This document shows positions 11,003 to 23,250 of a DNA stretch of 64,000 nt, one piece after another; position 1 is the first letter of the stretch, and each line of letters starts with the position of its first letter. The stretch spans positions 248,001 to 312,000 of the forward strand of contig NW_020290008.1 of the NCBI RefSeq assembly GCF_003144195.1, given 5' to 3'. The position numbers and the translations under genes were made by a program. Source of the DNA: Ceraceosorus guamensis. Its lineage: Eukaryota > Basidiomycota > Exobasidiomycetes > Ceraceosorales > Ceraceosoraceae. The notes under the pieces were generated by a model. The model saw only the letters and a list, made by a program, of their open reading frames with translations. It ran no database searches and was not told the DNA's origin.

Positions 11003-12336
11003 ATGGCCCCCGAAGACGTCAAGGGCGGTGACAGTGCAGCACAGGCGATTTCCACCTCCAACGTCACGACAGCGCTTGGCGAGGCTGTGATCGATTCGGA
11101 ATGGTTGGCGTCCATAGATGCGGTCTATGCCATCTTTGAAAAGCCTCAATTGTCTTCTGAGCATCAGAGGCTGGCAGGGCTGGTCAAAAAGGCAGTATCC
11201 TTGGTCGAGGAGGTCATCCTCGAGTACGGGTGAGTGTGAACAGCACAGCGCACGCAAGAAGTTGAGTTCTCATCAAGTGGTCGTGGACTCGCGCTGACTC
11301 GGGTTAAATGCTCGATCGCAGCGTTGAGCAGGTAGCGCTAAGCTACAACGGCGGCAAAGATTGTGAGTTGGGCACAGTAGCTACTATCAGGCAGAAGACT
11401 CTCACCCACCACAAACCCTGGTTCTCAATGTGGCAACGCGATCCTGCACTCTGCAGGTAACGTCCTTATTCACCTCATTTGCGCAGTTCTCAGGCGGACA
11501 GGGATGCGCAAAACGGCTCCTTCCTCCAAGTCTGCGTCGCCCAATCCTTCTCACCCCCTCCAACCTCTTCCAGCAGTCTACATCACATGCGAGTCACCGT
11601 TCCAGCAGGTGGAGGATTTCGTCACTGCGAGCAGGCAGCGGTACAATTTGGATTTGGTCAGGGTTCGAGGAGGCATGAGGAGCGGGCTGGAAGATTATCT
11701 GAGCGGCAAAGGAGAGAGGAGAGTTGGCTTTGAGACGAGCGACGAGAGGAATAGCAATGGACATTTGGTCAAGGCAATCTTTGTGGGGACGAGGCGGACA
11801 GATCCACATGGTCGTGAGTGTCTTTATCTGCTGAAAGAAGCGCAATGTCGAGCAAGCAAAGATTCACGTCGAGGCGTATTTCAATGCAGACACATTGACG
11901 GATCGCAAGCCAACGGATCCAGGCTGGCCTCAAGTGGAGAGGGTGCATCCCATACTGGATTGGAATTACGCAGACGTCTGGACTTTTCTTAGGTGTCCTT
12001 TGTTTGGCAAGGGTGGAGCCGGGTCGACGAAGCAAGAAAGAGATCGAACAGCTACAGCAGACGCAATAGGGGTGCCGTATTGCGTCCTCTATGATGAAGG
12101 GTGGGTGTGGATTGTGAACGAAGACTAACTGCCACCCATCTACTCGTGCCTTGACAGCTAATCGAACACGCGCATTGCCCGTACACAGGTACACATCACT
12201 CGGCAGCACTTTCAACACCTTTCCCAATCCCGTCTTGAGAGATCCGAATAGTGGGACGTGGAGGCCCGCGTACGAGCTACAAGACGAAGCGCTCGAGCGG
12301 GCTGGCAGACAGTCCCAAGCTCCAGTGAGCGTGTAG
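11003..12336 (+). CDS. FAD1: FAD synthase (FMN adenylyltransferase)
   Basis: Exons 11003-11229, 11322-11362, 11457-11813, 11890-12100 and 12189-12336 give 327 aa, close to yeast Fad1 (306 aa). The enzyme transfers AMP from ATP to FMN to make FAD, in the cytosol. It belongs to the PAPS-reductase-like fold. SYNGGKDC, the nucleotide-binding loop near residue 85, is assembled across introns 1 and 2. Then come [76 protein letters not shown] and [17 protein letters not shown], all in family order. ATG 11003 is the first in-frame ATG and gives a normal N-terminus. A Ser/Pro-rich insertion follows the nucleotide-binding loop (about residues 105-125). Family assignment is secure. Confidence 0.95.
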
Positions 12337-12540
12337 AGATCGACTCCCAGCATAGTTCAGCTGTATGCAGCCCCAGAGAAGGCTGCGATCCGGGAGACCC
12401 TCATACCATAGAAACACATCAGCCTTCGAGAAGGACAGCCAATGGCATAGCCATCGCTTCATCAAATTGCTAGTAACAAAGTAGCATGTATGTGGAGAAG
12501 TGACCGAGAGGTCATCGAGAGCAGATCAGGGGTTGCATCT

Positions 12541-12575
12541 ACGCTCGCTAAGCTTCGCTAAGCTTCGCTAAGCTG
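12541..12575. repeat. Tandem CGCTAAGCTT repeat spanning the Nup2-like stop codon
   Basis: Three near-perfect 10-bp units sit at the 3' end of the Nup2-like gene. The minus-strand TAG stop (12570-12568) lies inside the array, so unit gain or loss would alter the C-terminus or the 3' UTR. Confidence 0.8.
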
Positions 12576-15500
12576 TGCCGGCCCGCGCAGACTCTTCTAG
12601 CTTGCTCTTGAGCTCCTGAGCGCTCTCCACAGTCTTGACTTTGCAGCGGTAGTTGACCGGCTTGCCATCCTCTCCAAAGCCAGTGAAAACTGCGACTTGC
12701 TTCTCGAGCTTGATAGACAGAGATTCGTACAGGTTGAAATTCTGTGTATGAGGAGCGTGCGAGGGAGCAGAAGGACGCAGATCAGCCATCTCCTTGCTGG
12801 CGAAGCGGGCAACGATGTTCGAGGACTCACGACGATAGGCTTGCCGGTGACCTCGTTTCTAGCCAGCAATCTGCTCTTCCCAGTATCTTTGTGCGTCTTG
12901 ATGCGAATGTTTGCAATTCCAAGATCCGCCCAAGTTCCACTGGCAAGCTTCCAAATCTTACCGCGCACCTCGTACGAGGTGGACTCGTCCTCCTCACCTT
13001 CGCCTTCTGCAAGACCCTGCGGGTTGCTCGACATGGCCGCAGCGTCGTCACTAGCTGGTGCAGCAGTAATCTCAGAGCTTGACTGAGACTGGCTGGACGA
13101 GGCGTCCGTCGTAACGGATGGGACACTCGTCGGCGACGCATCGGCGCTGATTTTGAGTCCAACAGAAGTTGAAGGCGTTTTGAAAGTGAAGGTAAAGGCA
13201 GGTAGCGAAGCCAGCGCGACTTGTGATGCTTTTTCCTTGGCCGCCTTCGTGTCTGAGCTGTCCTCCGAGTCGGCTTCGCCGACTAAATGTACGGCCTTGC
13301 TGAAATCAAAAGATGGCAACGCGTCGGCTGATGCTTTCAAAGCAGCTTGTCTGGCCGAAGTCGGATCGCCCGAGCCTAGACTTGTCGACGTCGGGGATGA
13401 TACGGCAGGCATCTTGGAACTCGGGGTGACAGCACTCCCAGCAGAAGGCTGTCCGGCAGGCTTGGTGAAAGCGAATGTAGATGATGGGTCGGAAATCGGA
13501 GCTGCGCTCTGAGCAGGGGCTGTAAACGAGAACGAAGACGTCGAAGGTGTAGGTTTCGAGGCAGGACGAGAAGCAGCACTGAAGCTGAACGAGCTTTGCA
13601 CTGCGTTCTGCTCGGGTCTCTCCGGCAGGACGGCATCCGCAGTCTGATCGATCTCTCCCTCTTCAGGTTCACCCTTATCTTGGCTGTGAAGACTGCTGCT
13701 ACTGTTGTTAGTCTTTTGAGCTTGGCTTGTGATAGCCTGACGCTTGTGCCCCTTCGACCGTGCGGCCTCATCACCCTCAGTCTCTGAGCTGGAGCTCGGT
13801 GATTCGGGCGCGAATGCAGCTAAGGAAAGCGGCGATGGTTTCTTGGGAGCGAAAGCCGAGGGCAGAGGCTTGACACCGAGGAATGAAGGACTGGGTGCAG
13901 TCGACATAGCGGCTGTTTTGGGCTCGATGGCGCTTGTAGATCGCGTTGGGGCTTGATCAGCTACAGGAGCGGATGGCGAAGCCTTTGAGCTGAATTGAGT
14001 AGCGCCGAAAGCAAAGGGTTGTGGTGCCGTCGGCCTAACGGTAGGTTCAGATGGAGGCGCATCATTGTCGTCATCGTCGTCCTTCTGTGCACTTTCTTCT
14101 GCTCTAGTTTGTGCAACGCTGGGACTCTTGACGGTCGCGCCAGTCTTCTTATTCATCATCTCATTCATCCTTCTTCTAGCCTCCTCTGTGGCCTCGCGCC
14201 TCTTACGAGCCTTCTCCTCAGCATTCAGAGCGGCAGTCTCCTTCTGCGTCGACTCAACGGCCGCATCTGTCGCTTTCGTTGATCTTGTACCGACCGAACG
14301 AGAGCTGCTGGCAGGCTTAGGAGCGGTTCTCTCGATCCGCTCTAGCGCAGTCTCCTCTTTAGCCTTCGCTTCGTCCTTGGCCTTGAGCTTGCGTTGTCTG
14401 CTTTCTTCCTTTGCGGCCTGCAACGCCGCAGCTCGTCTAGATCTCGCCGAAGATGCAGCGCCGCTCGAAGGGCTGCCATTAGCACTGCGGCCTAGGAAAG
14501 AATCGGCAGGCATCTCGTACGGATTGATGGCTTCCTTTGGTGCAGCAGGCTTTGTGCGTGTCGGCGGCGGAAGCGCAGGACCGGACGACAGGATGGACAG
14601 CATCGCAGAAGCGGTCGCGCTTCGAGTCGAAGGACTAGCCGTCTGAGCCGACGATGGCTTGGAAGGGCTTGCTGTCGCTGTACCACCCTCCAACAACGAC
14701 GTAGAGGATAGCGGACCCGCGTTGCTCAATGCTGATGCTGCAGAAGCGTTGGAACCCTCCGTTCGGCGTCGTTTTCCCTCCCCAAGATTTCCAGCTTCGG
14801 CCTGTTGATCAATGCGAGCGCCCGTAGGCGAGGCGGCGAACACCTCTGGCTGCAACCTGGACCTACCAAGCGGCTCATGCAGCGAGACATTCTCGATTGG
14901 CGGTCTTGCACGGGAAGTGCGGAGCGCGTTGGGGTTCTTGAATCCAAGTCCTGGTCCCAGGTACGCTCGCCTCTCTCGTCTACCAGTGGAGCCAGAAGCA
15001 CCAAGTCTGGCCGTGCTTGCACGAGCTCCACGTGAAAGAGCAGCCTGAGAGAAGCTAGTGGCCAGTGATTTGCGCAGCGAATTTTCCGTCGCGTCGTAGT
15101 CTCGAAGTTGGCTGGGCTGTGAAGCGTACGGCCTTGCGAAGTCTGATCGCCCAGTTGCCGAGGGGGCAAGGAACTTTTGTAAAGAAGAAGCATTGGTCAT
15201 TGAGTCGATCCAATTGAGTCATTAGCTCGTTGGTGTTACTCACCGAGCTGGAGGGTCGCGAGACGGTAGCTGAATCTCTGTTGATCAAGCGGTTGCTACT
15301 CGCCCATCCTTCACCAGCAGCAGCTCCAAGTGGCAGGCTCGGACTACGCCTTGCGACAAAGTCGATGTCACCGCCCGCACCGCTCGGACCTACTGGATAT
15401 CCAGAGAAGTTCGACTCCGACCAAGCGCTCCCAGCTCTACTGAGTGCGTCCTCTCTCAAGCGATCAATCTCTCCAGCTCTACCCGCTGCCATGCTCTCCT

Positions 15501-16724
15501 CCAAGAGACGCATACAACCCGCAATTTCGATTTCTGAAAGCCCAGTGGAAGCATTGGGCCCGCCAGCACCCTGCAGAGTGGCCTTCTCTGCAAAGAATCG
15601 AGATAGCAAATCGTAGTTGCGAGAAAGGGGGGAGCTGAGGTGGATGTGCCCGTTGAGGGGCGGATGGCCTGCTGAGTATCCGGCGTTGTGGGCGCCATGC
15701 GGCGTTGCTGGCGAGTAGGTGTTGGGAGGGCTGGACTGTCCCTCAGGCACATTCAGCGTGGCTAATGCGCTGAAACTAGGCCCGCTCTGCCTAGCTGCCG
15801 CGATGAAGTGACGGGGCCCGCTGACAATTTGCGAAGATTCAGGCGCAGGCTCAGGAGACCTACGCCGGAGCGTTGAAGCCGCACCAAAGGTGTGGGGAAA
15901 TGGCGGCAATGGTGCTGGAGGAATCGTGTCGTGCGCGAGCTGCGTTGACGGTGCACGTCGAGTGCAAGTCAGTACAGAGCAAACAATGCCTGCTTGAGCT
16001 GGTCTCAACCCACCTGTGTCTCGTCTAGTGATGCTGAGCCCATGCTCGCATCGCTGCCTTCTTCTGCTTCATCATCCGAGTCTGGAAGCGGTTCTCTCGC
16101 CACAGCTTCTACCAGATTTTGGTCCTCACTCTGCTCCTCTCCGATCCTGAAGGCTGCGCTGTTTCTCGCCCGGGAGAAGGGCGAAAAGATGCTTGCAAGA
16201 CCACCAAGAACACGCATCGCTGGACTACGTGGCGGAGTGATTGATGAAAGCGTTTGGCTGGTATTTAGATGGTTGTTGGGGCTTCGAGGGATGAGATGAG
16301 AGCTCGATGCCACGCTTCTTTCGGGTGTCGCATCTGCGTAATTGGTGCGAGTCCGCTTCGATCGCCTGCTAGCTCTGCCAGTGGTAGATATGGATCGATC
16401 TTCTGGATCCGGAGACAATTGGAGTCGTTTTCGGTGGCCAGGCGTGGAGCGGGGAGTCGTTGTGAAAGGGAGTGTGATCGTCCTAGCGTCATTGATCGAC
16501 TGGGCTTTGCTCGGCGTGGCTCGGGGAGGCAAGAAGGAGGACACATCGCCTTCTTCCAGTACGGTCAAGGGGTCGTCGCCTGCCTCATCTTCTTCTTCAC
16601 GATCTGACAGAGCTGGGGGTGAGGCATCAATCTGCTCTAAATTGGAACTTGAAGCGACATGGCGCCGAGATTGCTCAGTCGAGGCGCGGGACGCGGCTTC
16701 TCCCGACCGCCGAGGTGGGACCAT
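12568..16724 (-). CDS. NUP2: Nup2/Nup50-like nuclear basket nucleoporin with Ran-binding domain
   Basis: Exons in transcript order are 16724-16014, 15939-15244, 15173-12831 and 12741-12568. All introns are phase 0 and the protein is 1307 aa. The C-terminal 100 residues or so are a RanBP1-type domain (SYEVRGKIWKLASGTWADLG, RLLARNEVTGKPIV, then NFNLYESLSIKLEKQVAVFTGFG across the last intron). The middle has scattered FG-type motifs (FAFGATQF, FSFSAAS, FSFTAP) and a charged helix near EKARKRREATEEARRRMNEMM. The first exon has an Arg-rich stretch and a short GGLASIFSPFSRARN segment that looks like a membrane-binding amphipathic helix. Nup2/Nup50 proteins bind Ran-GTP and importin-alpha at the nuclear basket and help cargo release. 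The N-terminal helix is more typical of Nup60/Nup1, so this may combine both roles. Confidence 0.87.
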
Positions 16725-17235
16725 GGCTTGCGTTGCTGACGCGGGATCGAAAGGCGATCAGCTACTGACGGCTGCTGGCTGTGGCCAAGTGCGAATCAAG
16801 GTACGTTTCAGACAGCGAGACTTGGCTGCCTAGGCGCGCATTGGTAGACGAGTACGAGCGAGCTGGTTTCGTTGTTTCGATGATGCATATGCTTATTGAT
16901 GAAGCCAAATCATGCAAAGTGTGACGCGCTTCTTCGCGGCGCAGTCACGAGTCTGAAGAGTGAGTGTGCACCGCGAGCCAAATCATGCTGTTTGGCCCGA
17001 CTACGCGCGAGCCATGCCATGTGGGCTGCCAATCAATCGTGAATGCGAGTCGTATGCGTCACCCGCTGCTCCACTTGCTCAAATAGTTGCTGAGAAGGTG
17101 TGCTGCGCTCCTGAGACCATCACCATCTTCCGCATTGTCACCTCACGCACAGCGCTCCTGTCTCTCATCTTCTGCACATCCCAGTCTCTCTGCGACGTGA
17201 GATCCGAGACACAACCTCACTGAGTCTCGCACACC
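16725..17235. promoter_or_regulatory. Divergent promoter region between the Nup2-like gene and the Dabb gene
   Basis: The two genes read outward from this 511-bp gap, so both promoters should lie here. A TCACGAGT motif is present near 16945. I could not identify a TATA box with confidence. Confidence 0.45.
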
Positions 17236-17700
17236 ATGCCTGAGCTGATCCACATCGTTCTCGTCAAGCTCAAGCCCGCTGTGCGGTCCGACGAGTCGGC
17301 CTTCTCCACCTTCGTCACCAAGTGCAACGAGCTGGGAACTTATCCTTCTTTGCAGCCTCTCTTGACAGAGTTCAAGTGGGCCGAGCCAGTGTACGCGGAT
17401 AGGACAAAGGGCTTCAATTGGGCTCTGTACTCTCGATTCCGTCATCGTGAGGACTACGAGAAATATAGAGATGATGAAGGTCACAGAACGTAAGTGCGAC
17501 CATGCCATCTCCGTTGGTCCGCAAAAATCAGACACATTTTACGCTCGATCTCTTTTTCGCTTGGACAGCTTCGTCAAGGAGGTCATGAGCCCAGCGCTAG
17601 ACGGTAAGCCCGCGATGCAGACCCCGTGAAGCTCAGTACGCTGCTCATGCAGCTATGCTTTCGCCTCGCAGAGATCATGGCGTATGACTTGGAGGTCTGA
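17236..17700 (+). CDS. Small stress-responsive A/B barrel (Dabb) domain protein
   Basis: Exons 17236-17489, 17569-17603 and 17672-17700 give 105 aa. The start MPELIHIVLVKLKP is the typical first strand of Dabb proteins. It is followed by the helix, then FNWALYSRFRHREDYEKYRDDEGHRTFVKEVMSP and a final DEIMAYDLEV strand that is only recovered by splicing the two tiny last exons. Dabb proteins are dimeric ferredoxin-like barrels, and most have no defined reaction. Some plant members are salt-stress induced, and others are polyketide cyclases. The gene lies between two nucleoporin genes, which suggests nothing about its role. Product identity is good; function is unknown. Confidence 0.9.
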
Positions 17701-17970
17701 ACAACTCAAACAGTAATCACCAAGACGACGCTTGTCCACAATCTAGCGGCAGCAGGGATCGAGGAATCCAGATCATTGGCACAGGCGCAAACTGTTCACA
17801 GCCCCCTTCTAATCGCCTTCGAAATGTAGAATTGCAGCATCATTACTGTTGCGAGAGAGGGGTTTGCGACACTTGAGTCGCCGCCTCATATGTGCGGAAG
17901 CACGGAGGGACATAAGTCAATGGACCTGACAGTCGTGTGATGTACTGCGGAACGGCGTGCGACAATCACT

Positions 17971-20900
17971 TCATGCTTGTCTCCTTCTCGTCTTCGGCAT
18001 TGCCTTCGTCTGACGCGTGGTGGGAGCTGCGCCAAGGTTGAACATGCCTCCGCCTGTAGGAGTGGTAGGCGTAGTGAGGCCCCCATTGTTGCCGGCGGCG
18101 CCGGCCGGTGAAGCACCGAACTGGAATGGGGAGGCCGGCTGTGCAGGCTGTGATGTGTTGTTCGTGGCGCTAGAACCAAATACGAAGGGCGCAGGGCTAC
18201 CTCCAGACGCAGCACCACCTCCAAAGCCTGCCTGACCCTGACTCTGACCCTGACCCTGACCCTGACCAAATGGATTGGCTGGCGCTGCAGCTGGCGAGGC
18301 TCCTCGACTTCCGGCAGGGCTGGGCACGGAGAATGTGAACCCGCCACCGGCATTGTTGCTTGCCCCAGAGCCGAAAGCTCCTAGACTTGGCTGTTGCGCG
18401 TTGCCTTGTTGCGGCACACCGAACGTGAAAGGTGAGCTTTGCCTAGAATTGCCTCCACCGGGCGCATTACTTGGTTGGCCAAACGTGAAGGGTGATTCTT
18501 GTCTGCTGTCACTTGCCGAGGGCTGCGCATTGGCCCCAAAACCTATGCTGTTCGAACTACCGCTTCCAAACGCTCCAAATCCACCGCTCGATGCGGTCGG
18601 GTTAGCTTGAGCATTTGCCCCAGCACCGAAGCCGCCAAAAGCGCCATTGCCAGTGCCGGTACCCGCATTGGCTGGCGTCCCGAATTTGAAGGGAGCAGGG
18701 GCATTGCCGGCGGAAGCAGACGCAGCTGGGGCGTTGAAACCGCCAGAGTTGACGTTGGAGCCGAATAAGCCCGTCATGGGCGGGTTTGAAGAAGTCGAAC
18801 CAAATGCAAAGCCGCCAGGCGACGCAGGAGAAGCAGAGCCAAAGGACTGCCCGGCAGACGTATTGATGGCCGGTGCGCCGAACCCGCCATTTGATGAAGC
18901 GGCAGCCACTGGCTGCGATGGCGCTGCACTGGACGCGACCGCGCCATTCTGTGCAGTGTTCGGCGCACCGAATTTGAAGGGGGCCTGCGAAGGCTTGGGA
19001 TTCGGCGCAGCATTTCCAAACAGACCGGTGGCGTGAGCTGGCTGGCCTGGAGGGTTGGAGGCAGAGATGGCAGATGGAGTGGAGGCAGACGGTGTACTGG
19101 AAGGCGCCGCGCTGGCGGCTGCGCCGAAAGAGAATCCCGGTTGGGCAGCCTCTGGAGCAGGTGTAGAAGGTGCGGCGCCAAAGCTGAAAGTCGAGCTGGC
19201 AGTCGATGCGGATGTACCCGCAGGCGCTGCGGCTCCACTCTTGCCCGGCGTCTGCCCGAATCCGGTGAACAAATTTGTTGGCCCAGCACTAGCAGCAGCC
19301 TTCGACGATGCCGCGGTGCCGAAAGGCAGCGCTGCGCCGCCAGAACCAAAGGACGAGAATGGCGCTGCAGACACAGGTTTCGAGCTCTCGCCACTCAAAT
19401 CCGGCTGCGAGGGGCCTTTCTTGGCACTTGATTGAGCTTCGTGGTTTTCATCCTCCGCTGCTCGCTTGTTGCTGGAAGTCGGCTTGGCTAGCCCTCCAAA
19501 GCCGTTAAAAGGCTGTGACGGAGTTCCTAGCCCAACACTTTCCCCCAGTTTGCCGCTAGCCGTCAACGGCGACGCGACAGGAGCTGTATTTGCACCACCG
19601 TCGCTGTTCGTATGCTCTGCCTCGCTGCCCAGCTTCGAGAGTGAGGGCGCCGGGCCAAAGGAGAAGCTGCCGGTTTTTGGTGCTGGCGCTGGAAGCTGCC
19701 CAAATGAGAACGTGTTGGTGGGAGTGACTGGTTGTTCTTGCGCATTGGGAGCAGGCTTCGCGAATGAGAAGGGCACGACGCTACCCGCAGGCTGAATCGT
19801 GTTTGTGGAGGGATTCGACTTGGCTGGTGCAGATACGCCTGCAGCTCCAAAGAAGTTGGGAGGCGGTCCAGAATTGCGCTCATCTTGCCTGTGTTCTATG
19901 GGTGTCGCATTGCTTGGCTTGGAAAAGAACCCTGGAGATGCTGCAGTCGAGGCAAGTGCTGGCTGAGAAGGAAATAAAGGCTTCGGAGGCCCCCCGACTT
20001 CCGCCTCGGTTTTGCTCGCTGTGTGATTCGTTTCTGGGAGGGTGAAGCCGATCTTTGGAGGTGGCTTCCTCGGCGTGGTTGACTCATCCTCGCTTTGTGC
20101 GGGAGGTGGCGCTATGCGCGAGAGGAGTGAGTCGCCAGAAGGCTGAGCAGCGGAGCTGAAGACGCCGCCTGCCTTTTCCCCCACGCCAAGAGTCGAGCCT
20201 CCGGGCTGCTTGACGCCACCGCCAGGAGCTGCAGAGAAAGGCGGCGCAGCCTCAAAGACGGATGCTGATCTGTGGGGTTCGAAGTTGCTGGCTGAAACGC
20301 TGGGTGTTGATACGTTGGAGGCGGCAGCCGCCTCATGATTCGCATCATCCCCCGGTGCGGGCAAAGCTGCAAGGGGCGTAGACGCAGGAGGAGGAGTTCC
20401 ACTCGGGGAGGTCGTTGGGGTAAACTTGAAGCCAGCCGGAAAAGCAATCTTTGGCAAGTCAACCTTCTTAAGCTCTTGGCTTGCAGCCTCTTCCGCAGCG
20501 CTGCTCTCCTCATCATCGCTGTCCACAAAAGCGACCCTGTTAGTCCCGCGCGGTCTGGCTGCAGGCTCTCGCGTTACCGGGCCTTGCTTGTCCGAACGCT
20601 GTCGAAGGCTAGATTTCTGCCTGCTCCCATTGGGATGATCGACCAAGACTTTGAAGGTGTCCTTGCTGTGAGCACGTGACACCTCGCCAATGCTGCCAGT
20701 CCTGGAGGCTGCCGCGCTTGGAGGTAGCTCCACAGCAGGCTTTTTGGGCGATGGTGTTGCGCGCGGCGCTGGTGCAGATGCTGGAAGAGCACGGCCGGAC
20801 CTCAGTCGTCTGGGCGACGATTCTGCACCTTCATCCATCGCATCAGGTGCTATCTGTTGCTTTTGGGCGCGAGTCCTTATCACATTGCGCCGACGAGGCG

Positions 20901-23250
20901 GCTCCTCAACCTCATCGTCGAACGATGATTCGCGCTCCTGCCTCTTCGAACGGGTGGTAGGTCTCCGTGCCGTCTCGTCCTCCGAGCCGCTTGCTCCGTC
21001 ATCTTCTACAGCGCTTGCAGAAGCGGCCTGTCGCGTTCGCGTCGCAGGTTCCCCCTTACTGCGGTCTCCCGCTCCTCCAATACTCATTCCCAATTCCTTT
21101 TCCTGTCGTGGAGGCCGCTTGAGCTTCGACCGCAACCCTTCATTATTCGCTTCGTACTGCTGGTTCCGGGAGGAGCGCGTGAAGGGAGACTGTGCCCTCA
21201 GGCGGGACGAGGTGCGCCTTTCCTCCTCGCGGCTGCTGGGCAGAGGAACTTTCACGGTGCTCATGGAAACGGACTTTTGGGACGCGCAGGAGGCGGTAGA
21301 GTCAGCGTTGCGTCGGACTGGCTTGATTGCGGCGGGAAGGTTCAGCTCACCGACTCCTGTTCCGCTATGCCCTTACCCGATTCACGCTGAGGGACCCGCA
21401 TAGATTCGAGAAAGTTCAGAACTCTTTCGGCCTCGTTCTGGGGAGGTGTTCGAGGTTTTCCTGTGAGAAAGAGCACGTACGCCGACCAGACGCCCTCGCT
21501 TGCGCGTCAGACAATCCTGTCTGCTCCAGCGCACAAAGTGCGTTGCCATGACTCACGTGAAGCATCGAGCTCATCTTTCCATACCATCCCAAGCTCCTCA
21601 TCGCGCACCAACCTTCTTTTCCTCGCGCTCCCACTCTGCGTACCAGTGCATGCCACATGTGAGTACACAACGCGGATCGCACGCCTGCAAACGTCGGTGG
21701 ACGCTTGCAGTATAACTCACCGCTGCGCTTGCGCCGTCGTCGATAGCTAGCTCGGCCGTGCCTGCCCTTCGTTTGGAGGTCTCGGGTCGTGGCGTGGCTT
21801 TGGAAGGAGAGAAGATACCATCCGCTAGTGTTCTACTTCTAGTACCAATTGCTACGCTTCCTGCCCGAGAAGCCGAAGCGCGCGCCGCGTCATCGTTGGC
21901 CGAAGCAAATTGTAAAGCGGCGTATTGCCGGGCCAGTACTTCCCCATCGGATGGTAGTTCTCCAGACGTAGGGGCGAGTTTCAAGCTGCTCCATGGTCTT
22001 TCCTTTGCAGAGCGCGAGGCTGTAGACATTCTGGAGCCACCAAATTGCGAGGTAGCACCAAGGACACTGCCCGAGCGAGATGCCGCCAAGCCCCTGCCAG
22101 ATTCTGAGGCTCCGGCTTCACTCGCACCAAAGTGCGAGCTAGCTCGTTTACCACCGACACTAGCTGGTCCTTGGCTAAGCACCGAGCGATTGCGCGCAAA
22201 TGGGCTTTGCGACTGTAGTCCATAAGCGGAGCGAGCTGGACTCGCAGCTCGAGCTCCCAATGCCAACGGCGAGCTGTAGACCGAAGAATGAGACAAACCC
22301 CCTCCTAGACGGCGTTCGGATCCAAACGAGTATTGGAATGATGATGCCGAGGGAGGGCCAGCAACGCTCGCCGATGGTCGAGCAGAAGCCAGTGAACCTC
22401 CTCTTGCATATGCCGGAGAGGCGAAGGGGCTCGCTCGACTGCTTGGCCCGAAAGAAGCGCGGCTTTGGGCAAATTGGCCACTTGTGGATCCCAGACGGCC
22501 CCGGCCAGCCTGCTCAATTGCCGCGCTCGCGTTTGAGTGCGCAGGTGAAGGTGACCGCATGGTCCTGAAGGACTGACCGAATTCTTCAGGTCCTTGGCGC
22601 GTCGGTGTAGAATAGGCAACAGGTGGTGGAGGCGGGGGAAGGGAGAGAGGGAGGTGACCAATGGACTGAACAGCGCGAGCGTCGCCCGTGCCCGCAATTC
22701 TTTCAAGGTCAACACCAGAGCTTCCACGCCCAATAGCGCCTGCGGTAAGCCGGTCCGTTATTTGTCTGAGTGGAGAGCTGCTTGAGCTTTGTGGTACGTC
22801 ATCTCGCCTTGCTGCCGCTCGGTGTGCTTCTCTCAGCTGAGCTCGCCTGGAAAGTGAATGGGAATCCGCAAGAGACGAGGATGATGGCAGGGTGCTACTT
22901 CTTGCCGGGGGATCTGAGCGAGCACCATCTCCCTGCGAGCTGAGCCAAGACAATGGTCTTGTAAGGGCCCTACCAAGACTGCTGAAAAGCCCACGCGTAG
23001 GCGTAGTCGAGCTAGCGGTGGGTGCTTCACTGGTACGAGTGCTGGTCTCTGGTGCTTGAGTGGCTTCGTTTGCCTGAGATACAATCGATAGCTGATGTTG
23101 CCGATGGCTGGTTGAGGAATTTGCTGCAGCTGGACGTGAGTATGGGTTGGAGTTGACGCTTCTTGCGGCCCGGGTGCGAGAACGCAGAGCCCCCGTTCTT
23201 CTGGCGCCGCTGTGAGCGCCATCGGCGCGAGAAAGGTCTTGAGACTCCAT
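17971..23250 (-). CDS. NUP1: Nup1-like FG nucleoporin of the nuclear basket
   Basis: Exons in transcript order are 23250-21721, 21635-21557, 21460-21351 and 21273-17971, giving 1673 aa. The N-terminal exon has NPYSRP and an amphipathic GLFSSLGRALTRPLSWL segment, as in Nup1/Nup60. The two short middle exons encode a conserved block, KRRLVRDEELGMVWKDELDAS and NEAERVLNFLESMRVP. The last exon is about 1100 aa, with many FG motifs (FSFG, GFG, GLFG, FTFG) in Ala/Ser/Pro/Gly spacers. It ends in a basic tail KAMPKTRRRQA that could bind importin-beta, as the Nup1 C-terminus does in yeast. FG regions form the transport barrier of the pore. The 77-nt third intron (21274-21350) uses a CTGAC branch site and an AAAAG acceptor, the weakest splice call. 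If it were wrong, the last exon would still read from ATG 21264. Confidence 0.85.
18237..18270. repeat. In-frame hexanucleotide repeat in the NUP1-like gene
   Basis: A CCTGAC-type array encodes the minus-strand repeat GQGQGQGQSQGQ between FG motifs. It keeps frame at any copy number and is likely length-polymorphic. Confidence 0.8.

Noticed and set aside
14065-14646. 193-codon plus-strand open frame
   Set aside because: It is antisense to the Nup2-like exon and its Ala/Ser/Leu-rich product mirrors the low-complexity sense protein.
18237-18270. CCCTGA-type array resembling a telomeric repeat
   Set aside because: It is coding sequence of the Nup1-like protein and not at a chromosome end.
18017-19435. 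Several plus-strand open frames opposite the Nup1-like gene
   Set aside because: They arise from reading FG-repeat codons in reverse; Pro/Ala/Gly-rich with no family match.
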